64,000 nucleotides of DNA, from assembly GCF_001476815.1 (NCBI RefSeq), contig NZ_LDSL01000051.1, positions 124,001-188,000 on the forward strand, given 5' to 3'. The notes beneath the pieces were generated by a model. That model did not search any database. It worked only from the letters and a program-made list of their open reading frames with translations, and was not told the origin of the DNA. The stretch comes from Pseudacidovorax intermedius. Its GTDB lineage: Bacteria > Pseudomonadota > Gammaproteobacteria > Burkholderiales > Burkholderiaceae_C. Made by a program: the position numbers and the translations under genes. Of the stretch, positions 24,326 to 33,914 are shown in pieces. How positions within the stretch are numbered: position 1 is the stretch's first letter; each line of letters opens with the position of its first letter.

Positions 24326-25048
24326 TCAGACGTGCACCAGCGTGCCCTCGTCTTTACCCAACACCACGCGCTTGAGCGCGCCCGGCTTGAAGATGGAGAA
24401 CACCTTGATGGGCAGTTTCTGGTCCCGGCACAGCGCGAAGGCGGTCGCATCCATGATGCCGAGGTTCTGGGAGATCGCCTCGTCGAAGGACAGCGAGGAA
24501 TAGCGCGTCGCCGACGGGTCTTTCTTGGGATCGGCGCTGTACACGCCGTCGACCTTGGTGGCCTTGAGCACCAGTTCTGCGCCCACTTCCGCACCGCGCA
24601 GCGCGGCGGCCGTGTCGGTGGTGAAGAAGGGGTTGCCGGTGCCGGCGGCGAACACCACCACCTTGCCCTCTTCGAGGTACTGCAGCGCCTTGGGCCGCAC
24701 ATAGGGCTCGACCACCTGGTCGATGGCGATGGCGGACATGACGCGGGCGGTCAGGCCCTGCTTGTGCATGGCATCGGCCAGGGCCAGCGAATTCATCACC
24801 GTGGCCAGCATGCCCATGTAGTCGGCCGTGGCCCGGTCCATGCCGACGGCACCGCCTGCGACGCCGCGGAAGATGTTGCCGCCGCCGATGACCACCGCCA
24901 CCTCGACGCCCAGGTGCACCACTTCCGCCACTTCCTCGACCATGCGCACGATGGTGGCGCGGTTGATGCCGAAGGCGTCGTCGCCCATCAGCGCCTCACC
25001 CGACAGCTTGAGAAGAATGCGCTTGTGGGCGGGGGCGGCGTCGTGCAT
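24326..25048 (-). CDS. pyrH: uridylate kinase
   Basis: 240 residues from the ATG at 25048; the frame remains open upstream but that part overlaps the terminator after tsf. Conserved amino-acid kinase motifs are [10 protein letters not shown] at the N-terminus and [10 protein letters not shown]. It phosphorylates UMP to UDP and is normally hexameric, activated by GTP and inhibited by UTP. A terminator lies between tsf and this gene, so pyrH may have its own promoter. Confidence 0.97.
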   Translation of the reverse strand: MHDAAPAHKRILLKLSGEALMGDDAFGINRATIVRMVEEVAEVVHLGVEVAVVIGGGNIFRGVAGGAVGMDRATADYMGMLATVMNSLALADAMHKQGLTARVMSAIAIDQVVEPYVRPKALQYLEEGKVVVFAAGTGNPFFTTDTAAALRGAEVGAELVLKATKVDGVYSADPKKDPSATRYSSLSFDEAISQNLGIMDATAFALCRDQKLPIKVFSIFKPGALKRVVLGKDEGTLVHV

Positions 25049-25103
25049 AGGCAATTGGTGCAGAAAGTGAAGGCGGGAAGGAGTGTACGTGGTGGGGCGC
25101 AAG

Positions 25104-25146
25104 AAAAAAGCGGTGGCACGCCCCGTTACAGGGCACGCCACCGCTT
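25104..25146 (-). terminator. rho-independent terminator after tsf
   Basis: A 10-bp perfect stem (AAGCGGTGGC at 25108-25117, GCCACCGCTT at 25137-25146) whose minus-strand reading runs into a T run at 25104-25109. It lies just after the tsf stop and 56 bases before the pyrH start, so the rpsB-tsf transcript ends or is reduced here. Confidence 0.85.
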
Positions 25147-25156
25147 GCGCGGGCAA

Positions 25157-26080
25157 TCAGGCGCCGGCCTTGGCGGCAGCCACCTGTGCAGCGACTTCGG
25201 CCGCGAAGTCGTCGACCTTCTTCTCGATGCCTTCGCCGACCACGTACAGGGTGAAGCCCTTCACGGTCGTTGCCTTTTCCTTGAGCATCTGCTCGACGGT
25301 CTGCTTGTCGTTCTTGACGAAGGCCTGGTTGAACAGCGAGACCTCCTTGAGGTACTTCTGCACGCCGCCTTCGATGCGCTTGGCGACGATGTCCTCGGGC
25401 TGCGGCTTCTTGCCGGCGGCTTCGGCGGCCTTGCGGTCTTCCTCGGCCTTGCCCGCGGCCACGGCGCGTTCCTTCTCGATCAGCTCGGCGGGCACGTCGT
25501 TCGACGACAGCGCGACCGGCTTCATGGCGGCCACGTGCATGGCGACGTCCTTGGCGGCGGTGTCGTCACCTTCGTACTCGACGACCACGCCGATGCGGGT
25601 GCCGTGCAGGTAGGAAGCCAGCTTGGCGCCGCTGTCGAAGCGCTTGAAGCGGCGGATCGACATGTTCTCGCCGATCTTGCCGATCAGGCCCTTGCGCACG
25701 TCTTCCAGCGTGGGGCCGAAGCCGTCCTGGCTGTACGCCAGCGCGCCCAGGGCGGCCACGTCGGCCGGGTTGTGCTTGGCGACCAGCTGGGCCGCGGCCT
25801 GGGCCATGGCGATGAAGCTGTCGTTCTTGCTCACGAAGTCGGTTTCGCTGTTGACTTCGACCAGCGCGCCGACATTGCCTTCGATGCTGGCGGCGACCAC
25901 GCCTTCCGCGGTGATGCGGGCGGCAGCCTTGCCGGCCTTGCTGCCCAGCTTGACGCGCAGCAGCTCTTCGGCCTTTTCCATGTTGCCTTCGGCCTCGGTC
26001 AGGGCCTTCTTGCACTCCATCATGGGGGCATCGGTCTTGGCGCGCAGCTCGGCGACCATGCTTGCGGTAATTGCTGCCAT
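25157..26080 (-). CDS. tsf: translation elongation factor Ts
   Basis: 307 residues, slightly longer than E. coli (283). The UBA-like N-terminal domain and the conserved [12 protein letters not shown] segment (about 15-28) are followed by the core that contacts EF-Tu, with the TDFVSKND block near 80. It releases GDP from EF-Tu. It is downstream of rpsB with a small hairpin between the two. Confidence 0.98.
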   Translation of the reverse strand: MAAITASMVAELRAKTDAPMMECKKALTEAEGNMEKAEELLRVKLGSKAGKAAARITAEGVVAASIEGNVGALVEVNSETDFVSKNDSFIAMAQAAAQLVAKHNPADVAALGALAYSQDGFGPTLEDVRKGLIGKIGENMSIRRFKRFDSGAKLASYLHGTRIGVVVEYEGDDTAAKDVAMHVAAMKPVALSSNDVPAELIEKERAVAAGKAEEDRKAAEAAGKKPQPEDIVAKRIEGGVQKYLKEVSLFNQAFVKNDKQTVEQMLKEKATTVKGFTLYVVGEGIEKKVDDFAAEVAAQVAAAKAGA

Positions 26081-26120
26081 GTCTTAACTCCGTAGATCGT
26101 TTTCAGTAGCCAGAGGAACG

Positions 26121-26143
26121 AAAAAGGGGCCACGAAGCCCCTT
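26121..26143 (-). terminator. hairpin with T-tract between rpsB and tsf (partial terminator)
   Basis: Stem AAGGGGC (26124-26130) and GCCCCTT (26137-26143) with a six-base loop; on the minus strand it is followed by five T (26121-26125). The stem is short, so partial read-through is expected. An attenuating signal in the rpsB-tsf gap is known in other bacteria; the same role here is inferred. Confidence 0.65.
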
Positions 26144-26162
26144 CTCCGGACCGCCTTGGAAA

Positions 26163-26924
26163 TCAGGCCGAGGCGGAAGCGTTGTCTTCGACTTCGACGT
26201 ATTCGTCGCCTTCGCCTTCGGCGACGGCCTTGACCACGTCGGCAGCGGCATTGTTGCGGCCGTCGATGACAGCATCGGCGATGCCGCGGGCGTACAGGGC
26301 GACCGCCTTGGAGGAGTCGTCATTGCCGGGGATCACGTAGTCGATGCCTTCGGGCGAGTGGTTGGAGTCGACCACGCCGATCAGCGGGATGCCCAGCTTG
26401 CGGGCTTCGGACACGGCGATCTTGTGGAAGCCCACGTCGATCACGAAGATGGCGTCCGGCAGGGCGTTCATGTCCTGGATGCCGCCGATGTCCTTCTCGA
26501 GCTTCTCGATCTCGCGGGTGAAGGTCAGCTGTTCCTTCTTGGACATGCCTTCCAGGCCGGTTTCCTGCTGGGCCTTCATGTCCTTCAGGCGCTTGATGGA
26601 GGTCTTGACCGTCTTGAAGTTGGTCAGCATGCCGCCGAGCCAACGGGTCTCGACGAAGGGCATGCCGGCGCGGCGGGCTTCGTCGGAGACGATTTCACGG
26701 GCCTGGCGCTTGGTGCCGACAAACAGGATGGTGCCGCGATTGGCAGCCAGCTGCTTGGCGTACTTCTGCGCGTCCTGGAACATCGGCAGCGACTTTTCCA
26801 GGTTGATGATGTGGATCTTGTTCCGGTGGCCGAAGATGAACGGTGCCATCTTGGGGTTCCAGAAACGGGTCTGGTGGCCGAAGTGGACGCCGGCTTCCAG
26901 CATCTCACGCATGGTGGTGGACAT
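26163..26924 (-). CDS. rpsB: 30S ribosomal protein S2
   Basis: 253 residues from the ATG at 26924, with a GGAG Shine-Dalgarno eight bases upstream. Typical S2 blocks are visible: [21 protein letters not shown] at the start (residues 6-26), [10 protein letters not shown] and the [13 protein letters not shown] segment. The longer open frame upstream has no S2 similarity and was excluded. The acidic C-terminal tail is normal for betaproteobacterial S2. Confidence 0.98.
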   Translation of the reverse strand: MSTTMREMLEAGVHFGHQTRFWNPKMAPFIFGHRNKIHIINLEKSLPMFQDAQKYAKQLAANRGTILFVGTKRQAREIVSDEARRAGMPFVETRWLGGMLTNFKTVKTSIKRLKDMKAQQETGLEGMSKKEQLTFTREIEKLEKDIGGIQDMNALPDAIFVIDVGFHKIAVSEARKLGIPLIGVVDSNHSPEGIDYVIPGNDDSSKAVALYARGIADAVIDGRNNAAADVVKAVAEGEGDEYVEVEDNASASA

Positions 26925-27288
26925 TGCAGTTCTCCAAAGGTTGGGTCTTGAAGCCAGCCCGCATATCGCGACCGGCAGCAAAAGGGCCGGGCGGCGAACA
27001 CCTTGAATGGGCTGGTTCGCGGATGAATTCCGCCGGCAGGCCCGCCACCGGGGGTGGCAGGCGCTCGGCAGGTCGTCAAGAAAGGCGAAGACCTTGGCCG
27101 GCGAAACCGCGGGAGTGTACCACGGCGGCGCGGCCGCGCCTTTCGACGTCCGGCCGCCACACTCTTGACGCTGTCGCAACATTTCATGCGACGCGGCGTC
27201 CGCCGGGCCGGGCGGCTGCACGTTGCTGCACTATGCTCCGCTCATCGGCGCGTCGTCAGGGGCGCCACCGCCCTCCTCTCCGCCTCCA
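26925..27288. promoter_or_regulatory. 364-bp divergent intergenic region (rpsB leader and dadA-like promoter region)
   Basis: No gene is seen here. On the minus side it carries the rpsB untranslated leader, with several G+C-rich inverted repeats (for example around 26971-26990 and 27047-27058) that could form the S2 autoregulatory leader structure; this is inference from position only. On the plus side a TTGACG hexamer at 27165-27170 is -35-like but has no good -10 at the right spacing. Promoters for rpsB and for the dadA-like gene must both lie in this interval or the coding edges. Confidence 0.4.
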
Positions 27289-28545
27289 ATGAAAATCGCG
27301 ATCGTGGGCGCCGGCATCATCGGCGTCACCACTGCCTGGGAACTGGCCTGCGACGGCCACGAAGTCGACGTCTTCGAACGCCGCCAGGCGGCCGCAGAGG
27401 AATCCAGCTTCGCCAATGCGGGCGTGGTCGCGCCCGGCTACGTCACACCCTGGGCGGCGCCCGGCATGCGCATGAAGGTGCTGCGATCGCTGCTGTCCGC
27501 CCACGGGGCGGTCAAGCTGCGCTGGCCGCTGGCGGGGCGCGACTTCGCCTTCATGCGCGCCTGGCAGCGCGCCTGCCGCCTGGAGACCTACCTGGCCAAC
27601 CGTGGCCGCATGCAGCGCCTGGCCTTCTACAGCCGGCTGCGACTGCACGGCATCGTCGATGCCTGCGAACTGGTCTACGAGCGCAGCGACGGCTACCTGG
27701 TGCTGCTGCGCGGCGCCCGCGAGCAGAAGCTGGTGCAGCCCGGGCTGGAACTGCTGCGGGAGGCCGGGGCCGTCTTCGAACTGGTCGACGCCGATGCCGC
27801 ACGCGCGCTCGAACCCGGGCTGTCCACCCAGACCCCGCTGGCCGGCGCCATCCACCTGCCGCAGGACGAGGTGGGCAACTGCCGACAGTTCACCATGCTG
27901 CTCAAGCGCCATGCCGAGTCGCTGGGCGCACAGTTCTACTTCGGCTGCGACATCGCGCCGCTGTCGCGCGCCCAGCCGCGTTCGCTCAGCCTGTCGGCCG
28001 GCTCGCCCGCCGTGGCCTACGACGCCATCGTGGTCTGCGCCGGCCTGGGTTCGGCCCATCTGCTCGCGCCGCTGGGCATCGACCTGCCGATGGCGCCGGT
28101 CTACGGCCATTCGATCAGCGCGCCGATCCGCGAGCCGCTCAACGCGCCGCGCAGCGCCGTCATGGACGAACGCTACAAGGTTGCCATCTCCCGGCAGGGC
28201 CAGCGCCTGCGGGTGGCGGGCGGCGCCGAACTGGGCGGCCATGCGGACCGCATCCACCCGGCCGCCCTGCCCACGCTCTACAAGGTGCTGAGCGACTGGT
28301 TTCCCGGCAGCGCGAACCTGTCCATGGGCGTGCAGCAGTGGAAAGGCGCGCGGCCCATGCTGCCGGACGGCCCGCCCGTCGTCGGCGCGAGCGGCGTGCC
28401 GGGCGTCTGGCTGAACCTGGGGCACGGCTCCAGCGGCTGGGCCTTGTCCTGCGGCAGCGCGCGCGTGCTGGCCGACCAGATCGCCCGCCGCGAGCCCGAA
28501 ATCGACATCGACGGCCTGGGCATCGAGCGCCTGCTGCGCCGCTGA
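27289..28545 (+). CDS. D-amino acid dehydrogenase-like FAD oxidoreductase
   Basis: 418 residues from the ATG at 27289. The N-terminal FAD dinucleotide fold is IAIVGAGIIGVTTAWEL with a following Glu (VFERR) for the ribose. The DadA-type blocks ESSFANAGVVAPGYVTPWA (about 38-56) and the C-terminal WLNLGHGSSGWAL are conserved. DadA enzymes oxidise D-amino acids to keto acids and pass electrons to the respiratory chain. The start at 27289 is chosen because it directly precedes the Rossmann motif. No alanine racemase gene is adjacent, so the substrate is left open. Confidence 0.88.
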   Translation: MKIAIVGAGIIGVTTAWELACDGHEVDVFERRQAAAEESSFANAGVVAPGYVTPWAAPGMRMKVLRSLLSAHGAVKLRWPLAGRDFAFMRAWQRACRLETYLANRGRMQRLAFYSRLRLHGIVDACELVYERSDGYLVLLRGAREQKLVQPGLELLREAGAVFELVDADAARALEPGLSTQTPLAGAIHLPQDEVGNCRQFTMLLKRHAESLGAQFYFGCDIAPLSRAQPRSLSLSAGSPAVAYDAIVVCAGLGSAHLLAPLGIDLPMAPVYGHSISAPIREPLNAPRSAVMDERYKVAISRQGQRLRVAGGAELGGHADRIHPAALPTLYKVLSDWFPGSANLSMGVQQWKGARPMLPDGPPVVGASGVPGVWLNLGHGSSGWALSCGSARVLADQIARREPEIDIDGLGIERLLRR

Positions 28546-28641
28546 CGGCCTGTTGTCCGACGCGACGTGCCGGGCAGCGCCGCCCTGCCGACGACCGCCC
28601 GGCACTGGGCCGCGGCGCCCGGACGCGGTAAGTTCGCCGGC

Positions 28642-30114
28642 ATGGGACTGCATCGCCTCGACCTCACCCTCCCCCAACCGCTGCACGGCACGGCCGCCTC
28701 GCGCGCCATCGAGCGCGCGGCGGCCGGCGCCTTGCCCTCGCACACGCTCATGCGCCGTGCCGGCGTGGCGGTCGCGCGCCTGGCGATGGCACTGGCGCCG
28801 CATGCACGCTGCATCTGGATCGCCTGCGGCCCGGGCAACAACGGCGGCGACGGCTTCGAGGCGGCCCTCGAACTGCACCGGCTGGGTCGCCCGGTCGCGG
28901 TGAGCTTCAACGGCGACGCTGCGCGGCTGCCGCCCGACGCGGCCGACGCCGGCCAACGCCTGCGGCAGGCCGGCGTGCCGCTTGCCGCGCAGGCGCCCGC
29001 GCAATTCGACCTGGCCATCGACGCCCTGCTGGGCCTGGGCGCCACGCGCCCCCCCGAAGGCCCCCTGCTCGCCCATCTGCGGCGCATGCACGCCGGCACC
29101 GCCCCGGTGCTGAGCGTCGACCTGCCCAGCGGCCTGGATGCAGACACCGGCCAGTTCGCCGCCGAGCTGGGTGCCGCAGGCGCCGCTGCGCGCCATTGCC
29201 TGAGCCTGCTGACCGTCAAACCCGGCCTCTTCACCGCCAAGGGCCGCGACCTGGCCGGCGAGGTGTGGTTCGACGACCTGGGCATCGACCCGTCATCGAC
29301 GCCGCCGGATGCCTTCCTGTCGGGCCGTCCGGCGCCGGCCGCCCGGCCGCACGACAGCCACAAGGGCAGCTTCGGCGACGTGGCGGTGATCGGCGGTGCG
29401 CCGGGCATGACTGGTGCCGCCCTGTTGGCCGCCACCTCGGCGCTGCATGCGGGGGCGGGCCGGGTCTTCGTCGGCCTGCTGGAGGCGGACGCCCCCGCCT
29501 TGGCCTCCGAGTATGCGCTGATGCTGCGGGCGCCCGGCACGCTGCCGCTGGACCGGCTGACCGTCGTGTGCGGCTGCGGCGCGGGGACGGCGCTCGGCGA
29601 CCTGCTGCCCACGGCCATCGACCAGGCCGCCGCGCTGGTGCTCGATGCGGACGGACTCAACGCGTTGGCGGCGGACCGGCGACTGCACGATGCCCTGCGC
29701 GCGCGGGCGGCCACCGGCCGCCCGACGGTGCTCACCCCCCATCCGCTGGAAGCCGCGCGCCTGCTGGGCACCGACACGCCGGCGGTCCAGGACGACCGCC
29801 TTGGCGCCGCCCGCCGGCTGGCGGATGCCTTCCGCTGCACCGTCGTGCTCAAGGGATCGGGCTCCGTCATCGCCAGCCCGGATTCGACGCCGCGCATCAA
29901 CCCCACCGGCAACGCACGGCTCGCGACCGGCGGAACGGGCGACGTGCTGGCCGGCATGGTGGGCGCCGCCCTCGCCTCCGGCCTGGCGGCGGCCGACGCG
30001 GCCGCCCATGCCGTGTGGTGGCATGGCGCGGTGGCCGATGGCTGGCCGGCAGGCCGGCCCTTCAGTGCCACGCAGCTCGCACGGGAAGCCGGCCGGGGCC
30101 TGGTGCAGCGCTGA
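28642..30114 (+). CDS. nnr: bifunctional NAD(P)H-hydrate epimerase / ADP-dependent dehydratase
   Basis: 490 residues from the ATG at 28642. The N-terminal YjeF_N domain (epimerase) shows GPGNNGGDG at 63-71 and DALLGLG near 132. The C-terminal carbohydrate-kinase-like domain (dehydratase) opens with HKGSFGDVAVIGG and ends in the GGTGDVLAGM signature near residue 433. Together they repair hydrated NADH and NADPH. It lies 96 bp after the dadA-like gene on the same strand, convergent with the SDR gene. Confidence 0.95.
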   Translation: MGLHRLDLTLPQPLHGTAASRAIERAAAGALPSHTLMRRAGVAVARLAMALAPHARCIWIACGPGNNGGDGFEAALELHRLGRPVAVSFNGDAARLPPDAADAGQRLRQAGVPLAAQAPAQFDLAIDALLGLGATRPPEGPLLAHLRRMHAGTAPVLSVDLPSGLDADTGQFAAELGAAGAAARHCLSLLTVKPGLFTAKGRDLAGEVWFDDLGIDPSSTPPDAFLSGRPAPAARPHDSHKGSFGDVAVIGGAPGMTGAALLAATSALHAGAGRVFVGLLEADAPALASEYALMLRAPGTLPLDRLTVVCGCGAGTALGDLLPTAIDQAAALVLDADGLNALAADRRLHDALRARAATGRPTVLTPHPLEAARLLGTDTPAVQDDRLGAARRLADAFRCTVVLKGSGSVIASPDSTPRINPTGNARLATGGTGDVLAGMVGAALASGLAAADAAAHAVWWHGAVADGWPAGRPFSATQLAREAGRGLVQR

Positions 30115-30166
30115 CCCGCATCCGTTGGGCCGTGCCGTGCCGCAGCAGGTGCGGTGACGCCCGGCC

Positions 30167-30946
30167 TCAGCCTCGCCCGACGAAGGGCATCTTGGTCGCC
30201 ATCACGGTGTGGAAGAGCACATTGGCCTCCAGCGGCAGGTTGGCCATGTAGAGCACCGACTGGCCCACCACGTTCACGTCCATCGTCGGCTCGACCGCGA
30301 TCTCGCCCGTGGCCTGCGGCACGCCGCGCTGGAACTTGGCGGCCATCTCGGTGAGGGCGTTGCCCACGTCCACCTGGCCCACCGCGATGTCGTACTTGCG
30401 GCCATCCAGCGCCGCGGTCTTGGTCAGACCGGCCACGGCATGCTTGGTGGCCGTGTAGGCCATGGAGTTGGGCCGCGGCGTGTGGGCAGAGATGGAGCCG
30501 TTGTTGATGATGCGGCCGCCACGCGGCGTCTGGTCGCGCATCGCGCGGAAGGCGCGCTGCAGGCAATAGAACATGCCGTTGAGGTTGATGTCCACCACGC
30601 CCTTCCACTGCTCGGGCGTCCAGTCCTCGAACGGGCCGGGCGGGTTGCTCACGCCGGCGTTGTTGAACAGCAGGTCGACGCGGCCGTAGCGCTGCAGCGT
30701 GGCGGCGAAGAGCGCGTCCACCGATTCGGGCCGGGTCACGTCGGTGGGCACGGCGAACACGCGCGCGCCGGCGCCGGACTCGTCGGCCACCGACTCCAGC
30801 GGCTCGGGCCGGCGACCGGCCAGCACCACGGACCAGCCGTCGGCCAGCAGCGCCAGCGCCGCGGCCCGGCCGATGCCGGTGCCCGCGCCGGTGACGATGG
30901 CGATGCGCGGCGCGCGGGCCGCGGAAGAGGATGTCTTGTCGTTCAT
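30167..30946 (-). CDS. short-chain dehydrogenase/reductase
   Basis: 259 residues. Classical SDR motifs are all present: cofactor loop [10 protein letters not shown] (about 19-28), the NNAG motif near 94, catalytic Ser in NNGSIS, and YTATK as the YxxxK pair. The Rossmann fold therefore looks intact and active. The substrate is unknown; the region after the second beta-strand (AGRR) favours NADP. It follows rnr on the same strand by about 120 bp with no terminator seen. Confidence 0.9.
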   Translation of the reverse strand: MNDKTSSSAARAPRIAIVTGAGTGIGRAAALALLADGWSVVLAGRRPEPLESVADESGAGARVFAVPTDVTRPESVDALFAATLQRYGRVDLLFNNAGVSNPPGPFEDWTPEQWKGVVDINLNGMFYCLQRAFRAMRDQTPRGGRIINNGSISAHTPRPNSMAYTATKHAVAGLTKTAALDGRKYDIAVGQVDVGNALTEMAAKFQRGVPQATGEIAVEPTMDVNVVGQSVLYMANLPLEANVLFHTVMATKMPFVGRG

Positions 30947-31068
30947 GGCATCGGCGCCCGCGTGGTCCGCCCGCCACCTGCGCCACCCGCAGGCGGCGAA
31001 GATACGAGCGCATGACGGGCGTTCAGTCTCTTGAAAGGATTGGACGGAAAGCGAACTGGGCTCAGGGC

Positions 31069-33381
31069 TCAGGGCCGCGGCGGCCTGCGCTTCTTCTTGA
31101 CCTTGCCCGCCGCGTTCTTGACGGCCGACTTCAACGCCTGGATGGGCGAGGTGACCGGATTGGTGCGCGTGGCCGAGCGCGATTCCGCCCGCTGCCGGGA
31201 CTGCCGCTTGTCGGACGCCTTGGCCGGCACGCCCTGCGGCGCCACGCCCTTGTCGCGCATGGCGCGGGCCGTCAGGTCGTCACCCTCGCGCACGAGGCGG
31301 AAGTCGATCTTGCGACCGTCCAGGTCGACGCGGCTCACCTGCACCCGCACGCGCGTGCCGATGGAATAGCGGATGCCGGTGCGCTCGCCGCGCAGTTCCT
31401 GCCGGGCCTCGTCGAACTTGAAGTATTCGCCGCCCAGCTCGGTGATGTGCACCAGGCCCTCGACGTACATCGCGTCCAGCGTGACGAAGATGCCGAAGGT
31501 GGTGGCCGCGGTGACCACGCCGCCGAATTCCTCGCCCAGGTGCTCGCGCATGTACTTGCATTTGAGCCAGGCCTCGACGTCGCGGCTGGCCTCGTCGGCG
31601 CGGCGCTCGTTGGCACTGCAATGCAGGCCGGCGGCCTGCCAGGCCTGCGTCTCCTTGGTCTGTGCGGCCGGCAGCTTGGCCGGCGCCTGCGTCGGCGCCT
31701 TCACCCGCGAGGCGAGGCGCTTGGCCAGCTTGGCATGCGCCTCGCCCGGCGTCGGCAGGGCCGGCAGCTGGTAGCGCGAACCGCCCAGGATGGCCTTGAT
31801 CACGCGGTGCACCAGCAGGTCGGGATAGCGCCGGATCGGGCTGGTGAAGTGCGTGTAGGCCTCGTAGGCCAGGCCGAAGTGGCCGCTGTTGATCGGCGTG
31901 TAGATCGCCTGCTGCATGGAGCGCAGCAGCATGGTGTGGATCTGCTGCGAATCGGGCCGGCCCTTGGTGGCCTCGGCGATGGCCTGGAATTCGGAGGGAT
32001 GCGGCTCGTCGGTGATCGACATGCCCACACCCATGGCGCGCAGGTAGTTGCGCAGGATCTCCTTCTTCTCCGGCGTGGGGCCTTCGTGCACGCGGAACAG
32101 GCCCGGGTGCTTGCTCTGCGCGATGAAGTCGGCGCTGCAGACGTTGGCGGCGAGCATCGCCTCCTCGATCAGGCGGTGGGCCTCGTTGCGCGTGCGCGGC
32201 ACGATCTTCTCGATGCGTCCCGATTCGTCGCAGACGATCTGCGTCTCGGTGGTCTCGAAGTCCACGGCGCCGCGCTTGCTGCGCTGGGCCAGCAGCGCGC
32301 GGTACACGTCGGCCAGGTTCAACAGGTCCTGCACCCGCTCCTTGCGGCGGCCGGCCTCGGGGCCGCGCGTGTTCGCCAGGATGGCCGCTACCTCGGTGTA
32401 GGTGAAGCGGGCATGGCTGTGCATCACGGCCGGATAGAACTGGTAGGCGTGGATCTCGCCGTCGGCGGTGATCACCATGTCGCACACCATGCACAGGCGG
32501 TCGACGTCGGGATTGAGCGAGCACAAGCCGTTGGAGAGCTTCTCCGGCAGCATCGGGATCACCCGGCGCGGAAAGTACACGCTGGTGGCGCGGTCGTAGG
32601 CATCGATGTCGATGGCCGAGCCGGTCTTCACATAGGCGCTGACGTCGGCGATGGCGACCAGCAGGCGCCAGCCGGTCTTGGCCGTCTTGCCGCGGCCCAT
32701 CTTCATGGGCTCGCAGTACACCGCATCGTCGAAGTCGCGTGCGTCCTCGCCGTCGATGGTGACCAGCGGCACGTCGCGCAGGTCGATGCGGTTGCGGCGG
32801 TCGGTGGGCCGCACCTTGTCGGGCAGCGCCTTGGCCTCGGCCAGGCATTCGTCGGAGAACACATGCGGCACGCCGTACTTGCGCACCGCGATCTCGATCT
32901 CCATGCCGGGGTCGTCGATCTCGCCCAGCACCTCGGAGACGCGCCCCACCGGCTGGCCGAACAGCGCCGGTGGCTCGGTCAACTCGACCACCACCACCTG
33001 GCCCGTCTTGGCGGTGCCGGTGGCGCCTTTGGGAATCAGCACGTCCTGACCGTAGCGCTTGTCCTCCGGCGCCACCAGCCACACGCCGCCTTCGTTCAGC
33101 AGCCGCCCGATGATGGGCTGGGCCGGACGCTCCACGATCTCGACCACCCGCCCCTCGGGGCGGCCCCGCCGGTCGGTGCGCACGATGCGCGCCTTGACCC
33201 GGTCCTTGTGGAGCACCGCCCGCATCTCGTTGGGCGGCAGGTACACATCGGCTTCTCCATCGTCGCGTTGCACGAAACCGTGGCCGTCACGGTGGCCTTG
33301 CACCGTTCCCTCGAACTCTTCCAACAGGGGGTTGGCAACTGCGGGATTTTTGATATGATCTCCTTCTTTCCTGAAACGCAT
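31069..33381 (-). CDS. rnr: ribonuclease R
   Basis: 770 residues in the longest frame. The order is two cold-shock domains, the RNB catalytic domain with the Asp cluster in [13 protein letters not shown] (near residue 210), and a C-terminal S1 domain (about 615-700) followed by a Lys/Arg-rich tail ending KKKRRPPRP. It is a processive 3'-5' exoribonuclease that degrades structured RNA. The short N-terminus lacks the helix-turn-helix region found in E. coli RNase R. The start is doubtful: ATG at 33381 has no Shine-Dalgarno, while GAAGGAG (33360-33366) precedes an in-frame ATC at 33354. The first tRNA promoter overlaps this end. Confidence 0.94.
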   Translation of the reverse strand: MRFRKEGDHIKNPAVANPLLEEFEGTVQGHRDGHGFVQRDDGEADVYLPPNEMRAVLHKDRVKARIVRTDRRGRPEGRVVEIVERPAQPIIGRLLNEGGVWLVAPEDKRYGQDVLIPKGATGTAKTGQVVVVELTEPPALFGQPVGRVSEVLGEIDDPGMEIEIAVRKYGVPHVFSDECLAEAKALPDKVRPTDRRNRIDLRDVPLVTIDGEDARDFDDAVYCEPMKMGRGKTAKTGWRLLVAIADVSAYVKTGSAIDIDAYDRATSVYFPRRVIPMLPEKLSNGLCSLNPDVDRLCMVCDMVITADGEIHAYQFYPAVMHSHARFTYTEVAAILANTRGPEAGRRKERVQDLLNLADVYRALLAQRSKRGAVDFETTETQIVCDESGRIEKIVPRTRNEAHRLIEEAMLAANVCSADFIAQSKHPGLFRVHEGPTPEKKEILRNYLRAMGVGMSITDEPHPSEFQAIAEATKGRPDSQQIHTMLLRSMQQAIYTPINSGHFGLAYEAYTHFTSPIRRYPDLLVHRVIKAILGGSRYQLPALPTPGEAHAKLAKRLASRVKAPTQAPAKLPAAQTKETQAWQAAGLHCSANERRADEASRDVEAWLKCKYMREHLGEEFGGVVTAATTFGIFVTLDAMYVEGLVHITELGGEYFKFDEARQELRGERTGIRYSIGTRVRVQVSRVDLDGRKIDFRLVREGDDLTARAMRDKGVAPQGVPAKASDKRQSRQRAESRSATRTNPVTSPIQALKSAVKNAAGKVKKKRRPPRP
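33332..33359 (+). promoter_or_regulatory. sigma-70 promoter of the first tRNA-Leu
   Basis: TTGGCA (33332-33337), a 16-base spacer and TATGAT (33354-33359). The predicted transcript starts near 33366, at the first base of a 13-base box, CTTTCCTGAAACG, that recurs at the same distance from the second tRNA promoter. It overlaps the 5' end of rnr on the other strand. Confidence 0.7.
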
Positions 33382-33425
33382 ACGAAATTTTTGACGTTAA
33401 CCCCTCTAGGGTACGACAGAAATTG

Positions 33426-33510
<85 letters not shown>

Positions 33511-33519
33511 ACACACAGC

Positions 33520-33550
33520 AAAGCCGCCGGCAACCCCGGCGGCTTTCTTA
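33520..33550 (+). terminator. terminator of tRNA-Leu copy 1
   Basis: An 11-bp perfect stem (AAAGCCGCCGG at 33520-33530, CCGGCGGCTTT at 33536-33546) with a five-base loop and a T-rich tail. It starts ten bases after the CCA end, so the two tRNAs are separate transcription units. Confidence 0.88.
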
Positions 33551-33639
33551 TTTGTGAGAGCCTCTGCGGCGCTCGACGGCCCAGGCGGTTCGCTGCCAGG
33601 CCACTTCGAATGGCACCGCAGATGATCGACGGCGCAGAG

Positions 33640-33669
33640 TTGCTTACCGCTTCAAAATGCTGTTATGAT
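33640..33669 (+). promoter_or_regulatory. sigma-70 promoter of the second tRNA-Leu
   Basis: TTGCTT (33640-33645), an 18-base spacer and TATGAT (33664-33669). CTTTCCTGAAACG follows at 33676-33688, exactly seven bases after the -10 start-site side, as in copy 1. Confidence 0.68.
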
Positions 33670-33720
33670 CGCAGGCTTTCCTGAAACGGATATGTTTTTC
33701 GCGAAAGCGAAGAATATTGA

Positions 33721-33805
<85 letters not shown>

Positions 33806-33814
33806 AGACACAGC

Positions 33815-33847
33815 AAAAAGGCCACCTTCGGGTGGCCTTTTTGTTTT
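33815..33847 (+). terminator. terminator of tRNA-Leu copy 2 (UUCG loop)
   Basis: A 12-bp perfect stem (AAAAAGGCCACC at 33815-33826, GGTGGCCTTTTT at 33831-33842) closed by a TTCG tetraloop and followed by more T. The symmetric A/T ends mean it could also act for rimO transcripts coming from the other side. Confidence 0.9.
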
Positions 33848-33914
33848 GGCGCTCAAGGCGTTCGACGCGCAAGGCATCGGGCAAGGGGCTGCACCGCCCC
33901 GCCCTGCCGGCGCC

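Noticed and set aside
27161-27193. TTGACG near 27165 as a promoter for the dadA-like gene
   Set aside because: No -10 hexamer lies 16-18 bases downstream on the plus strand.
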